NCBI GenBank assembly: GCA_014155875.1
Contig: JACEFZ010024506.1
Coordinates: forward strand, 518,501 to 582,500
Direction of reading: 5' to 3'
DNA: 64,000 bases
From: Cepaea nemoralis
Lineage: Eukaryota; Mollusca; Gastropoda; Stylommatophora; Helicidae
Shown here: piece after piece, positions 9,986 through 20,472 of the stretch
Position numbering within the stretch: position 1 is the first letter of the stretch
Layout: every line of letters begins with the position of its first letter
The notes under the pieces: model-generated
Databases searched by the model: none
Seen by the model: the letters and a program-made list of their open reading frames with translations, nothing else
Told to the model about the DNA's origin: nothing
Program-made: the position numbers and the translations under genes

Positions 9986-10004
9986 AAGTCAGGAACCCTC
10001 TTCA

Positions 10005-10262
10005 TGCTTACATGATGTTGGGCCTATGGTACCAGACCCACATTGTTATAGACCAATCGGCGCTCCACTGATCATGTTATCTATAACACGTCTGTCGCCT
10101 TTACTCCCCAGGCATGTCCAGATTCCCAGTTTAGGCTGGGTCGACCTGGGAATTAATTTCAGGTGTAAAAATATGTCTGGATGCGAAATCGAACCTATGA
10201 CCATCACGCCGGAGGCGACCATCTGGCCCCTGCGCTACCGTGATCCCCAGGGAGCTGGGTAG
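10005..10262 (-). mobile_element. tRNA-derived SINE (family C), left copy
   Basis: On the minus strand the head reads TCACGGTAGCGCAGG, then ATAGGTTCGATTTCGC (B-box-like). The body contains GGGGAGTAAAGGCGACAGAC, a variant of the SINE core shared with families F and I. The mirror copy is at 45237-45500. Confidence 0.65.
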
Positions 10263-10527
10263 GCAATTGAACATTACTACTACACAATTGTCTTTCCTGT
10301 TGTTTACTTTCTTAACATGATGTGTGTTTCTTTTTGTCAAATGAACATGAAATCCGATGTATCTGGAATTGTTTATATTAACATATCACGTCCGTGGGGT
10401 GTCTGCAGCTGCCCCCCCCCCTTCCCCCCGTTGTACCACTTTGTACCGAGTTTTACCCGTTTATATGCTTCCGTTTTTCACATGAATACGCAATCTTCTC
10501 TATCGCTTATTAGAATGTTGACCGGGT

Positions 10528-10690
10528 GTCCGTGGTTGAGAGTTCATGTCGTCCGCCTCAGGCTAGAAGGTCCGGGGTTCGATCCCAGCATAGGGCTTGG
10601 AATGTGTCAGAGAACCACTTATTTAATATCAAACAGATTCCTGATCGCTAGGTGGTGGGATCGCAGACCTAGCCATCTCTGATACCGACG
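10528..10690 (+). mobile_element. tRNA-derived SINE (family E), left copy
   Basis: The head reads GTCCGTGGTTGAGAG followed by GGGGTTCGATCCCAGC, a near-perfect B box. The mirror copy at 44715-44960 carries a GT/GC microsatellite that is absent here. Confidence 0.6.
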
Positions 10691-10836
10691 AAAAACAGGG
10701 AGTACTGTGTCCAAATTGTGCACATTACAAATCACACTTCAGTTGAACATCTCAAAGTACAAGCCATAAAGCTGGAGCCCTGTCAACAGGTTTAGTAAAA
10801 CAAATCTACCTACGATAAATACAGCCTCGTGACCCT

Positions 10837-11660
10837 TTTAGTTTAGTTTAGTTTAGTTTAGACGACGGATCAACATCGCGGCGCACGGGTGTAAGCCATA
10901 AGTACTCCGTTCTACTCCTAACTCAAGCATGAGTCCGGAGAATCTCAGCTCAGTGCACGAACTCCGTAGCGAGAATCCTGAAATACTTTGAGTAGATTTT
11001 TAACTCGAAATTTTGCCCAAGCAGCGCCGTTAGGCTACTCTTTTTCGATTTCCAACTGCCAAGGGATTTTTTACGTGCGCAACAATACACACGGGCGTCC
11101 GATCTCACTACTCAGAGACCAGGGAAAATTTTGTTACTAGAAGTCCACGCAGGGGCGTCACTAGGGGGGTGCGGGGGGTGCGGGCCGCACCGGGTGACAC
11201 CATCAAGGGGTGACACCAAAATAAAAAAATTGCAAATTTGACAAAGCAGACATAGCTCTGTCTAGTCGGGTTTCATAACCGTTCATTGTTAATTTTAGAA
11301 ATTTTAATGTTAAATAACAAAAATTTAACTTTGTCCGAGTTTGTCGAAGTTCTTTATTTATGTTTTACCTGAAGTATTGAAGTTATATTGTTCAATTTGT
11401 TTTCTTTCTTATGTCCTTATTAACTTTTTGACTTATTTTACAAACATTACTATATTCGATTATATATGGTACAGGAACACTCGGAAGAAGACCATGGTGA
11501 AAGTCTAGAGGGGTGACACCAAGAGGTTACCGCACTGGGTGACACCAACCCCAGTGACGCCACTGAGTCCACGTGAAAAAAAAATCCCGGCCCTCACCGG
11601 GGCTTGAACCCGGGACCTCCAGCTCTCGAGGCGGACCTCGAGACCACTCAGCCCTCTTGC
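10837..11660 (-). mobile_element. CTAAA-tailed SINE (family A), split by a MITE
   Basis: On the minus strand, a tRNA-like head with GGGTTCAAGCCCCGG (B box) lies at about 11574-11660. The body and tail lie at 10837-11149 and end in CTAAACTAAACTAAAC. The two parts are separated by the insertion 11150-11565. The mirror copy at 44150-44564 is uninterrupted. Other copies are at 19965-20368, 30392-30782 and 32719-33092. Confidence 0.85.
11150..11565. mobile_element. hAT-type MITE inserted in a SINE
   Basis: A 416-bp non-coding element. The left end is CAGGGGCGTCACTAGG; the reverse complement of the right end is CAGTGGCGTCACTGG. It is flanked by the exact 8-bp duplication AGTCCACG (11142-11149 and 11566-11573). 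CAG-type inverted ends with an 8-bp duplication are characteristic of hAT elements. GGGTGACACC recurs near both ends as a subterminal motif. The interior is AT-rich with no ORF. The right-arm SINE has the empty site. Confidence 0.9.
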
Positions 11661-11944
11661 CTATGTCGGACACACCGACCTCTGAGATGTTTAACTATGT
11701 GCGATGTACCTTCTTCGACAGATGAAAGACGAAAGAACACGACCGAACAAACTTTATTTTCGCCCGGTTTAACACATTGGGTCCGCAGGCCCGTCTTCCC
11801 TTCGGCCATTCACTTTCCAGTAACGCTCTGTCCGCTTTTTTAGATATGATATACTCTATGCATAGATTTGATAAATATCACGTCAGTCTCGTTTTTTTAC
11901 CGTATCCGCACATTTCCTGATACCAATTGAGACTGGGTGATCTG

Positions 11945-12075
11945 GTACCCTAGGGATGTTATAATAAAAATGTCCTCTACGATGGGATTCTGAATCCTTA
12001 CCACAGAGGGACCGGCGGGCGAGATGTAGCCACTGCCCGACTGCGCTCCCTAACTAACGAGCCATACTGGAATAA
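11945..12075 (-). mobile_element. tRNA-derived SINE fragment (family H), left copy
   Basis: The minus strand reads GGCTCGTTAGTTAGG, then CAGTGGCTACATCTCGCCCG and CAGAATCCCATCG. Its mirror at 43745-43870 reads CAGTGGCTAGCATCTCGCCC. It is short and degenerate. Confidence 0.45.
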
Positions 12076-12174
12076 CAAACATCATTCCTTGTCCCTGACT
12101 GAACTACAACCCTATTTGGAAGGTAGGAGAAACAACTTGCTATATCAGTTGAATTAAATCACGTTTGTATCTAC

Positions 12175-12377
12175 TATTACAGTTGTTGCATATCCTTTAC
12201 AGGCCCGTAGCAGTCAACCCCAGCAATTTTGGCTGTCGGGATTCCTAAACCAGTTCCGTTCAGTGGTTTGCCATTAGTTTTCGAACTACCGGTACCGCTA
12301 CCTTCATAAAGCAATACAGTTGTGTTTCGAACCGGGTATGCGGGATTATAACTGCGTCCTGAACCCTTCTCCACATA
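12175..12377 (-). mobile_element. tRNA-derived SINE (family B)
   Basis: On the minus strand it runs from the ACCCGGTTCGAAACAC head (B-box-like) to the typical 3' end GTAAAGGATATGCAAC. Related copies: 16386-16545, 23270-23500, 27735-27950, 35382-35613, 43405-43612 (mirror of this one) and 49206-49425. Confidence 0.7.
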
Positions 12378-13165
12378 TTACTAGGTTCATTTCTAATATT
12401 ATGGGACTATCACCTCTTGACACTTCTTTCCAAGACATTATCCAGACATGTGAAAATGATCAATTTCCCGAGTTTACCTATTGATGCACCTGGATATTCC
12501 GAATATGCCGTTCTGTATCTAAAATTCTTCATTATTCGTACTAGTTATTTTCATATGATGTTTCTAAAAGACTTGCTCTTTCCTTCTTCTTCTCTTCTTT
12601 TTTTTTCACTTCTCTTTGAATTTCTCTTTCGGTTTGTGTAGTATGGCCTTGGTCACTCTTGTGATCTTTCATTTCAGTTCGTATTTAAATTCACCGATAT
12701 CCCCCATTCAAGCTAATTATCTTTAGCTTATGCCTTTGCTAGTTTGTTACATAGCATAGTAGATCCACAGCAGCAATATGCTGTCATTAGTTTATGTTTG
12801 TGATACTTTTTGTTCTGCGCTTTACTGTGTCTATATGACGTTATGTAAATGTTAATTTTTATATTCAATGGTCTTTTTACACCTGTTTGCTTTCTGTCTC
12901 ACGAAAAGTGTTTTTCTGTGCATCTCAATGTCAACAGTTAATTGCAAATTCTTTAACAAGACATGTGATTAGTGATTAGTAAGGGTTATCATCATCACAC
13001 CCCTAACAGGTCCATGGTGCTCCAATCTCCTCCTGAACATCTCCGCTAGCGTATATAGTCTGATCGTACCAGTTTCTGTGTTGGTTAATCGAATGTCTTG
13101 TACTCTTGGCAAATTTCATGTCTGGTGGCTCTTGGGAAGTATACCAATAACAAATCGGGGAGGGT
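12378..13165. other. Intron 1 sequence of left gene copy, no recognised content
   Basis: AT-rich sequence mirrored at about 42520-43400. There is a short CTT-rich patch at 12585-12610 where the right arm has a long GAA array. I see no gene here. Confidence 0.6.
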
Positions 13166-14880
13166 TATCCTTCTTCTTCTTCATTGTTCCGAGCCATTGA
13201 GGTTCTTTGCTGCAGATACAATCCATCTCCATTCGTCTCTCTGGTTGACCTTCTCTTGCCAGTCGTTGATTCCAAGTGCTTGTAGGTCTGTATATGTATT
13301 ATCTCTCCACCGTCTTCTTGGTCTACCTCAGGGTCTACGGTCATTTATTTCCTGAGTGTAAGCTAGTTTTGTTTCCCTATTATCTTCCATTCTTTCTATA
13401 TGCCCCAGCCATTGTAGTCTATTAGCCTTCATGATACCAGTGATTAGCAGGGACTTAAACAGATCATAAATGTCTTTGTTACTTCTTCTTTTCCACTCTC
13501 CACTTTGTGTATCCCTAATGGGTCCAAAGATGCGTCTTAAAACTTTGTTCTCAAAGGTTTGTAGCAAGGCTTCGTCTCCTTTCGTTGTACTCCAGGTTTC
13601 AGAGCCATACAGCACAACTGGTCTGATCAGTGTTTTGTATATTGTGATCTTGGTGTTACGAGATAGCGCCTTTGATTTTAGTAGATGTTGTAGTGCATAG
13701 TATATCTTATTTCCAGAATTGATTCTAGTTTGTATTTCTTCCCTTATGATGTTGGAGCAGTTGAAGATTGTACCCAGGTATTTGTATGTTTCCGTTCTTT
13801 TAATGGTCATATTATCTATTTGTATGTGGCCAGAGTTTTTAGCCATTCCTTCTCTTGAAATTACCATATATTCTGTCTTATCTTGGTTGATAACCAGCCC
13901 CATCTGTTGGGCTTTTTCCTTTAAGTGAGTCAATATTTCCAATGTCTTTTGTTCATTTTCCCCTATAATATCTATATCATCTGCATAACCAAGCAGCTTG
14001 GATGTTCCTCCAATATCACATTCCTCCTTTACCCTCCTTACAACTTTTTCTAGAGCCAGATTGAAGAGTAGCGGCGATAGTGCATCACCCTGTTTCAAGC
14101 CAGATGTTATTTGGAAATGGTCTGATTTCTTGCCTTTATATGTTACTATATTATAAGTATCTTCCATGCATAGTCTGGTCATGTTGATTAACTTCCTTGG
14201 TATTCCAAATTCCCGCATAGCATTCCATAGACTATTCCTGTGGACACTATCATAAGCCTTTTTAAAATCCACAATAATGTTATGGAGATCTCTTTTATAT
14301 TCCCAATTTTTCTCGGCTATTTGTCGTAAGATAAATGTCTGATCTATTGTTGATCTGTTTTGTCTAAAACCCGCCTGGTGGTCACCTAATGTGTATTCTG
14401 AATATGGTTTAGTCTATTTAGTAATACTGCGGATAGAATATTATAGCTTATGGACAGTAGTGATATTCCTCTATAATTTTCACATTGGAACTTGTCTCCT
14501 TTCTTAAAGATAGGTATCAATAATGACTCTTTCCAGTCATGGGGTAATTCTTCAGTCCTCCAGATTTTTATTATTAGTTCGTATAGCTTTAGATGTAATG
14601 CATGACCCCCCGCCTTTATAAATTCAGCAGCAATTCCATCAGCCCCAGTTGCCTTATTGTTTTTAAGTCGTGTGATTACATATAGGATTTCTTCAAATGC
14701 AGGTTCTTCAATTTGTGGTTCACACGTTAGAACCTCTTCCTGTGGGAAAATGTTACTTGGAGCTTCACAATTTAGTAATTCAATAAAATATTCTTTCCAT
14801 GTGTTGCACATTTCCTCATTGGTATTTATCATATTCCCATTTTTGTCTTCGCAATCTTTTAAATTACACATGAGCTCTCA
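13166..14880 (-). mobile_element. 5'-truncated LINE reverse transcriptase, left copy
   Basis: On the minus strand it encodes a reverse transcriptase domain: NNKATGADGIAAEF, ENYRGISLLS, FRQNRSTIDQTF, DFKKAYDSVHR, SGLKQGDALSP and the catalytic YADD box in LLGYADDIDI. The C-terminus is of the type LQWLGHIERMEDN. The 3' end is a CTT/GAA tract at about 13170-13185. One base is missing near 14395 compared with the right copy, which shifts the frame after LLNRL, and there is another break near the C-terminus, so this copy is dead. The endonuclease part is absent. It belongs to a different family from the LINE at 2401-6369. Confidence 0.88.
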
Positions 14881-14884
14881 GGCC

Positions 14885-15050
14885 AAGCCTGCCTAAAATG
14901 GTCACCAGAAATGTTTAAGGAAGTAAAGACGGCCGATATGATACAGACTACATCACCCAGGGAGTATCCATTAGTCTATACAAATATGCTTCTAGATCTG
15001 TGTGCCCACAGTGGCTTGAAGGGTCTGAAAGGGTTCTTTACTGACTGACT
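14885..15050 (+). mobile_element. SINE core fragment, left copy
   Basis: It contains GGAAGTAAAGACGGCCGATA followed by TGATACAGACTACATCACCC, matching the core of families C, F and I. The mirror is at 40640-40800. Confidence 0.5.
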
Positions 15051-15160
15051 ATCCATGACCCATTCGTTGAGATTGAATCGGGAAAATATTCATGTTTGGG
15101 ACTGAGCTCAGATCAACGCCTTGGCAAGCCAGCGCACTATGTTTCCACAACTCACTTCAA

Positions 15161-15162
<2 letters not shown>

Positions 15163-15224
<62 letters not shown>

Positions 15225-15735
15225 TGTCTTGCCGACAGGGGTAGGCGATCATGCCTCTACACAAATTATGATTTCCGACTTCATGGATCAATTCGTGCTT
15301 TGACTCCCTTCCGTGCCATGACAAAAGACTGTCAGGAATCTTCTCACGCTGTCTTCCTCTATATCTCTTTCCGGTTGTCACAACATGTTCCAGTTTGTGT
15401 CTTCTCATAACGTGGCCAAATACCAATGACTGCGTCTTTCTGATGTTTGTGATAAGTTGTTCTTGCCACTCAGCCTCACTTAAAACGTCCTGATTGCTCA
15501 TTTTGGCTGTCCGCAACTAATTTTCAGCATTCTTCTATGAAACTACATCTCTAAGGCTTCCAGGGATGTTTCCGCCTGTGTGCTAATTGTCCAGTATTCA
15601 AAGCCGTATGTTAAAACTGGTTCTATGTAACATGCAAGAACCATACACAAACCGGTGGAAGGCAAGGGGGAACCACCTCTGTATTTTCCCAAAATAATCA
15701 TGCTTCGAAGTTTTAAAAACAAAAATGAATCAAAA
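15163..15735 (-). mobile_element. LINE C-terminal fragment with (ATC)n tail, left copy
   Basis: The minus strand encodes LTYGFEYWTISTQAET, then a frame break, then LVFGHVMRRHKLEHVVTTGK and RGRQREKIPDSLLSWHG. It ends CRQDTG and runs straight into the (ATC)n tract at 15163-15220, read as (GAT)n on the coding strand. The mirror copy at 40000-40518 is open for longer. It is a 5'-truncated LINE remnant. Confidence 0.8.
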
Positions 15736-15739
15736 TCAT

Positions 15740-16160
15740 GCTGCACACAATTCTGGTCATTATGATTGTGTCGCATCAGATACGTAACTAAATGCTGACA
15801 TTATTATTGGTATGCCTTTTTCTTGTTTGTTTTGTTTTAAATTTGTCATTCTAATGTTTTTATTTTTTGTCTAATCCCGTATACTCTCGTGAGTGACGTG
15901 ATGTACGCGAGAATTGGTAGCGGTTCTCTCCGCGCCGGTAACTTAGCGGTATGTGAGCCGCTCGCTCAGAAAGCAATGGCAAACTACTGAGCATAATCTT
16001 GCCAAGAAATCAACAATCAGCTGAAAGATGCTGATGTTGACAGCGATGTCCTGTAAAAGGATATGTGAACCACAAAAAAAATAAAATTGTTTTTCTGCTG
16101 AGAATTATTTTACATCATCCATTGACTAATGTATAGATATAAAAAAATTCTTATATATTG
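15740..16160. other. Intronic sequence with a partial SINE tail
   Basis: Mostly AT-rich. Around 15930-16060 there is a SINE-like stretch (TAACTTAGCGGTATGTGAGC then GCAATGGCAAACTACTGAGC) ending in GTAAAAGGATATGTGAACC, similar to the family B 3' end. The right arm lacks most of it. Confidence 0.45.
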
Positions 16161-17045
16161 TCATCACGTATCTCAACATTTACATAAGAGCAATATTAGG
16201 TACAGTTTAGCGTTAGTTGTGGCAAACACATCATTTGTTAGTAACAATGGTTGAAACAGAAGGAGAGAGTAATGCAAGCAATACAGATCTGTTTGTAATA
16301 CAAACAACAGCAAAAATTGTCCAACAGAAGGAATTAGGGATGGTAACAATAACAATAAATGTATGGAGTAGTATGCAGTAAGAATGGTTGCATGTTCTTT
16401 AAAGGACGTAACAGTTAACCCCAACATTTTTTGGCTGTTCGTAATTCCTTTGCAAGTTTACGTTCAGTAGTTTACAATTGCTTTCTGAACGACTGGCACC
16501 ATACCATTTCATAAAAATCAACGTAATGCGGTCTGCAAGAATGGAAACAATAATAATAAATGTGTGGAGCAGTAGGCGGTAAGAATGGAAACAACAAAAT
16601 CAGACAACATTAGTTAGGAATGCAAATACCAACAATAATAAATGAAAAAGATGGAGGTAAGAATGAAAAGAAACAGAAGGAGATATGAATGCTAATCATA
16701 ATAATAATATTAATAATAATAGGAACAGAGAGACTTTGAAATTGAAAGAATAAAACATGATTGACACAGAAGACGTTAGAAAAGCAAACAATAAACAAAC
16801 CATTTGGAACAGAAGGATATAGGAATGCAAGCAATAAACAAATGGTTGGAAAGGAAGGAATCATGAATGCGGGCAATAACAACATGATTGGAACACTAGT
16901 TACGAATGCAGACAATAACATGAAAATTAATGGAACAGAAGAAGTTAGGGACGCAAACCATACAACAATGGTCGGAACAAGCAGGGTTAGTAATGCCAAC
17001 AATAACAAAATATGTGGAGATATTAAGTCTCAGTCTACCTCATAA
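16160..17045. repeat. Degenerate roughly 50-bp tandem repeats, left copy
   Basis: GGAACAGAAG followed by TTAGGAATGC and AACAATAACA recurs with drift through the segment, interrupted by a family B SINE at 16386-16545. The mirror copy at about 38870-39720 has the same degenerate pattern. Short open frames here come from the low-complexity composition. Confidence 0.6.
16386..16545 (-). mobile_element. Family B SINE, partial
   Basis: It begins at GTTGCATGTTCTTTAAAGGA and includes TTTACGTTCAGTAGTTTAC and ACCATACCATTTC. The tRNA-like head is missing or eroded. The right arm keeps only the extreme tail near 39440. Confidence 0.6.
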
Positions 17046-17137
17046 GCCGACTACCATGATTCCCCGATCCTCTCTGTTCTATGGAATTTGATGGAAGTGG
17101 TGTTACTTAAATCACCATTTGTTGATTAGTGGTGTAA

Positions 17138-17169
17138 ACTTACACACACACATACGCACACGCGCGCGT

Positions 17170-17205
<36 letters not shown>
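17138..17205. repeat. (CA)n microsatellite
   Basis: ACACAC tract with a CGCGCGTG interruption. The mirror tract is (TG)n at 38699-38756. Confidence 0.95.
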
Positions 17206-17474
17206 CTCTCCTCCCCCTCCCTCCTCCTTAACCTGTCCTGCCAAGTAATTTCCCCATGTAAGACATAGATGTGTATTCCACCCCGTCTGCCGACATGCCT
17301 CATAAACTAAATCTGTCCTTCCCTTACGGTCCCGGTGAGCAATCTTGTCTCATGCAACACTCAGTGCCTCAGCGCCTGTTCCAACTCCTGTCCAAGATAT
17401 TCCCAAAATCCTTCTGAAATCTCACATACCCGCTGCTAGAGCTTGTTTACAATTATACTCGCCTGTGTACTCTG

Positions 17475-17700
17475 GGAGCCACGATAACTTAGTGGCTAGA
17501 ATCATCACTGCCAGTCCGGTTGTCGTGAGTTCGAATCCGCATCCAGGCGAATTCTAAACACTGACCAGTGCTGCCAAGTCGAGCCATCTTACAACAGGTA
17601 CCCGGACATATAGTGGGAAGTGAACACGGCCGGCGTGACACTGACCCCATCACGTGCTGGACGCCGATTGGTCGATACAAATGTGTCATCTAGTGCTATG
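17475..17700 (+). mobile_element. tRNA-derived SINE (family F)
   Basis: The head GATAACTTAGTGGCTAGAAT (A-box-like) is followed by GTGAGTTCGAATCCGC, a clear B box. The body carries GGGAAGTGAACACGGCCGGC, then GACACTGACCCCATCACGTG. The end of this body matches the seed of the 43-bp satellite at 20473. No full counterpart is seen in the right arm. Confidence 0.7.
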
Positions 17701-18000
17701 TGTTCAATGTGCCATGAGATGTGTAAAAGTGTCCTTTACTTTAGTTAGTGAACAGCGCAGGCACAAGTCTTCTTCTTCTAGTCCATGCTTCGTGGTGTTA
17801 GTGGCCCTATCTGTCCACAGCTTTTGTCTTTTCTTCTGTTGCCTACCATTTCTGACAACGATATTTCTGTAGACACAAACTGTTGAAATTCTTCTCTCCT
17901 GGTCTCCTGTTGTTTTTCTTGCCCTCCACCATTCCTGTAGATTTCCAATTCGCATGACATGCCCAAAGAATGTTTATTATCTGCTTCTCATTCTAGTAAA
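17700..18000 (-). mobile_element. LINE C-terminal remnant with one 60-bp unit
   Basis: On the minus strand it contains GGCATGTCATGCGAATTGGA followed by CTACAGGAATGGTGGAGG and ACAACAGGAGACCAGGAGAG. This is the single-copy form of the unit expanded to about 13 copies at 37769-38530. GHVMRIG is the typical C-terminal motif of RTE-like LINE ORFs. Confidence 0.6.
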
Positions 18001-18443
18001 TATTTCTCTTTTAAAGTTAACTTCTGTCAAGATAATTTCATTTCTCTTTTTCCCTTCCAATGTCTTCTCGTCCTACATCTGTATAACAACTTATCCGTAT
18101 CTACCATATAATTCCTCACTTGTCGGCTAATTGTCATTGATTAAGTCTAAACTGAGTAAAATATGCGGCTTTCATGCAATGTTAGCATTTCTCAAGTCAC
18201 TGATTATAATCTTTGTGTTGATGTGCATAAATTTTCCCCCCAGTTACAAATCGATCTGAAGCGATGAGCTTGACAATAGAATTACCGATCATGACTAGAA
18301 ATTTCTTCATAAAATGAGGTTATGACGAGGCAATCTTTGAATATGCGTGCAATAAGAATTTTACAAGTTTATATAAACTGTAATCAATTAATTATATAGA
18401 AGTCTATGGACAAACATCTAAGATAGAATAGAGTAATACTTAC
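18000..18443. other. Start of intron 1 of the left gene copy
   Basis: Single-copy-looking sequence, strongly conserved with 37263-37700 in the right arm. It begins (minus strand) with the donor GTAAGTATT at 18443-18435. Confidence 0.6.
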
Positions 18444-18609
18444 AGCAACGTAGCTGGTCTTGTCCAGTAAAGAGGCGTCCAACTTTGTTCTCACACGAAA
18501 TTATCACACAATTGTATTCTAAAATGTTTTTCACCAAGTGTCTCGACAAGAACTGGTCGTATGAATTGATCACAGAAAGTAATTGCTAAACTGACCGAAA
18601 TGATAAACT
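18444..18609 (-). other. Putative non-coding exon 1, left copy
   Basis: On the minus strand this runs from an initiator-like TCAGTT (A at 18609) to the donor GTAAGTATT after GTTGCT. It contains no ATG, so it would be 5' UTR. The right counterpart is 37100-37262. Conservation of the TATA box, exon and donor in both arms supports a real exon. Transcription is not proven. Confidence 0.55.
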
Positions 18610-18671
18610 GACGAAATACCGCGATCTACGGCTGTTTAAATATAGAAGGAGGTGACGCGTGAGTGTCCAAT
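18609..18671 (-). promoter_or_regulatory. Putative core promoter, left copy
   Basis: On the minus strand: an inverted CCAAT box (ATTGG, 18667-18671), TATATTTAAA (18635-18644) and an initiator-like TCAGTT about 30 bases downstream. The same three elements at the same spacing are in the right arm at 37038-37104. It faces outward, towards the PAM2 exon at 9287. Confidence 0.55.
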
Positions 18672-18867
18672 CACATTGCTGCGGTTTGCCTAATATGGAA
18701 GAAATCAGTGGACACAACATAGCTCCACCCACCTGTCAAACACTTGGTCGTCATGGTTCGTCGTGGGACGCGAGCAACTTCTCTAAACCTGGTCAGCAGG
18801 TGTCGCGGCTGTTGGACACACCCTGTCCTTAGGGCGGGTGGATGGGTGTAGTGTAGGAGAGGTGACT

Positions 18868-19828
18868 TTTTTTGTGCAATGCCCCACCTAGGCCTTTGTA
18901 AAATTCTTATGCCCCCCCCCCTCCTCTCCCCAACATATACATTATTTTTAATATTCAAAAATTGAAATGTTCACTAAAGAAACTTGAATGATAGGTTTTA
19001 GGAAGAAATCACTAGGAGATTATTGAGCAAACACAGTAAGTAAATTTTCAAAACATGTAATGGAGAACTACAATATACAAAACACTGATTAGACCAGTTG
19101 TGCTGTATGACTCTGAAACCTGGAGTACAACTAAAGGAGACGAAGCCTTGTTACAAACCTTTGAGAACAAAGTCTTAAGACGCATCTTTGGACCCATTAG
19201 GGATACACAAAGTGGAGAGTGGAAAAGAAGAAGCAACAAAGATATTTATGATCTGTTTAAGTCCCCGCTAATCACTGGTATCATGAAGGCTAATAGACTA
19301 CAATGGCTGGGGCATATAGAAAGAATGGAAGATAATAGGGAAACAAAACTCGCTTACACTCAGGAAATAAATGACCGTAGACTCCCAGGTAGACCAAGAA
19401 GACGGTGGAGAGATAATATATATACAGACCTACAAGCACTTGGAATCAGCGACTGGCAAGAGAAGGTCAACCAGAGAGACGAATGGAGACGGATTGTATC
19501 TGCAGCACAGAGCCTCAATGGCTCGGAATGCTGAAGAAGAAGAAGATAATGGAGAACTGCAATTCAAGTACACAATAATTTTAATGAAACATTTTTCTAT
19601 ATTATTTTAATTATTAGTAATTATTTATTATTTAAATTTAGTGAGATCCTTGCGCTTGATGCTTGCTGCAAAGAGATTTTATGTCAGGTTCCAATTTTTT
19701 AACTTCAGTCTCAAGTCTCCCCGTTTTGTTATATCCAGCCTATTTTTTCCATTTTCGGAATTGCCCCCCTTAACAATCGAATTGCCCCCCTGTGGGTCGT
19801 AGGCCCCACGTTGGGAAACACTGCTTTA
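18868..19828. mobile_element. Left-arm-only composite insertion, hAT-like right end
   Basis: The right arm is continuous across this point (around 36840-36860, CTCTAAATTCACCTCTCC). Here about 960 bp intervene. The right end reads CCCCACGTTGGGAAACACTG, the reverse complement of the common hAT start CAGTGTTTCCCAACGTGGGG. The left end (TGCCCCACCTAGGCC) is only weakly symmetrical and the target duplication is unclear. It contains the reverse transcriptase fragment at 19060-19545. Confidence 0.6.
19060..19545 (+). mobile_element. LINE C-terminal fragment nested in the insertion
   Basis: It encodes LYDSETWSTTKGDEALLQTF, LQWLGHIERMED, PGRPRRRWRDN and ends in LNGSEC with a GAAGAAGAAG tail. It is the same family as the elements at 13166-14880 and 40807-42514, and its C-terminus is in one frame. 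Here it sits inside a DNA-transposon-like insert. Confidence 0.82.
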
Positions 19829-19964
19829 GAGGGTAGGGGAGTGTTGGCTAAGGAAAGCATGCATGGTATTCACTTTCACCTGCCGGTCAGGTGATATTGT
19901 TTTGGAATCGCCTGTGAGGGTGGGGAGGGGGTGGGGGAGTGGGGGGGGGGAGGAGAAGCGGAAG

Positions 19965-20368
19965 GTTTTTTTTTTTAGTTTAGTTTAGTCGAGGATCAAC
20001 ATCACGGCACACGGGTGCAAGCCATAAGTGCTCCGTTCTCCTCCTAACTCAAACCTGAGTCTGGAGAAGCTCAGCTCAGCGCACGAACTCCGTAGCACCG
20101 TCGAGGATCCTGAAATACTTGTGGAAGATTTTTAATTCGAAATTTTGCCCGGGCAGCGCCGTTAGGCTACTCTTTTTCGATTTCAAATTGCCAAGGGATT
20201 TTTTACGTGCTCCACAATACACACGGGCGTCCGATCTCACTACCCAGAGATCAGGGGAAATTTTATTACTAGAAGTCCACGAGGAAAATAAATCCCGGTA
20301 ACACCGGGGCTTGAATCCGGGACCTCTAGCACTCGAGGCGGACACCATACCTCGAGACCACGCAGGGG
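19965..20368 (-). mobile_element. CTAAA-tailed SINE (family A), left-arm only
   Basis: The minus strand reads from CTCGAGGTATGGTGTCCGCC with GGATTCAAGCCCCGG to ACTAAACTAAAC. The corresponding point of the right arm (about 36700-36750) has no SINE. Confidence 0.85.
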
Positions 20369-20472
20369 TGGCGGTGGGAAAGGGGGGTGATGGAGGTTAA
20401 AAGAACTGATCTGGGCTCCCAAGTTGACTCAGACTACAACGGAAATGTTCTGGGAAGTAAAGTCGGCCGGCT

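Noticed and set aside
9418..10690. Functional tRNA genes at the B-box-like sites
   Set aside because: Heads lack complete cloverleaf pairing on inspection and are followed by SINE bodies present in several copies.
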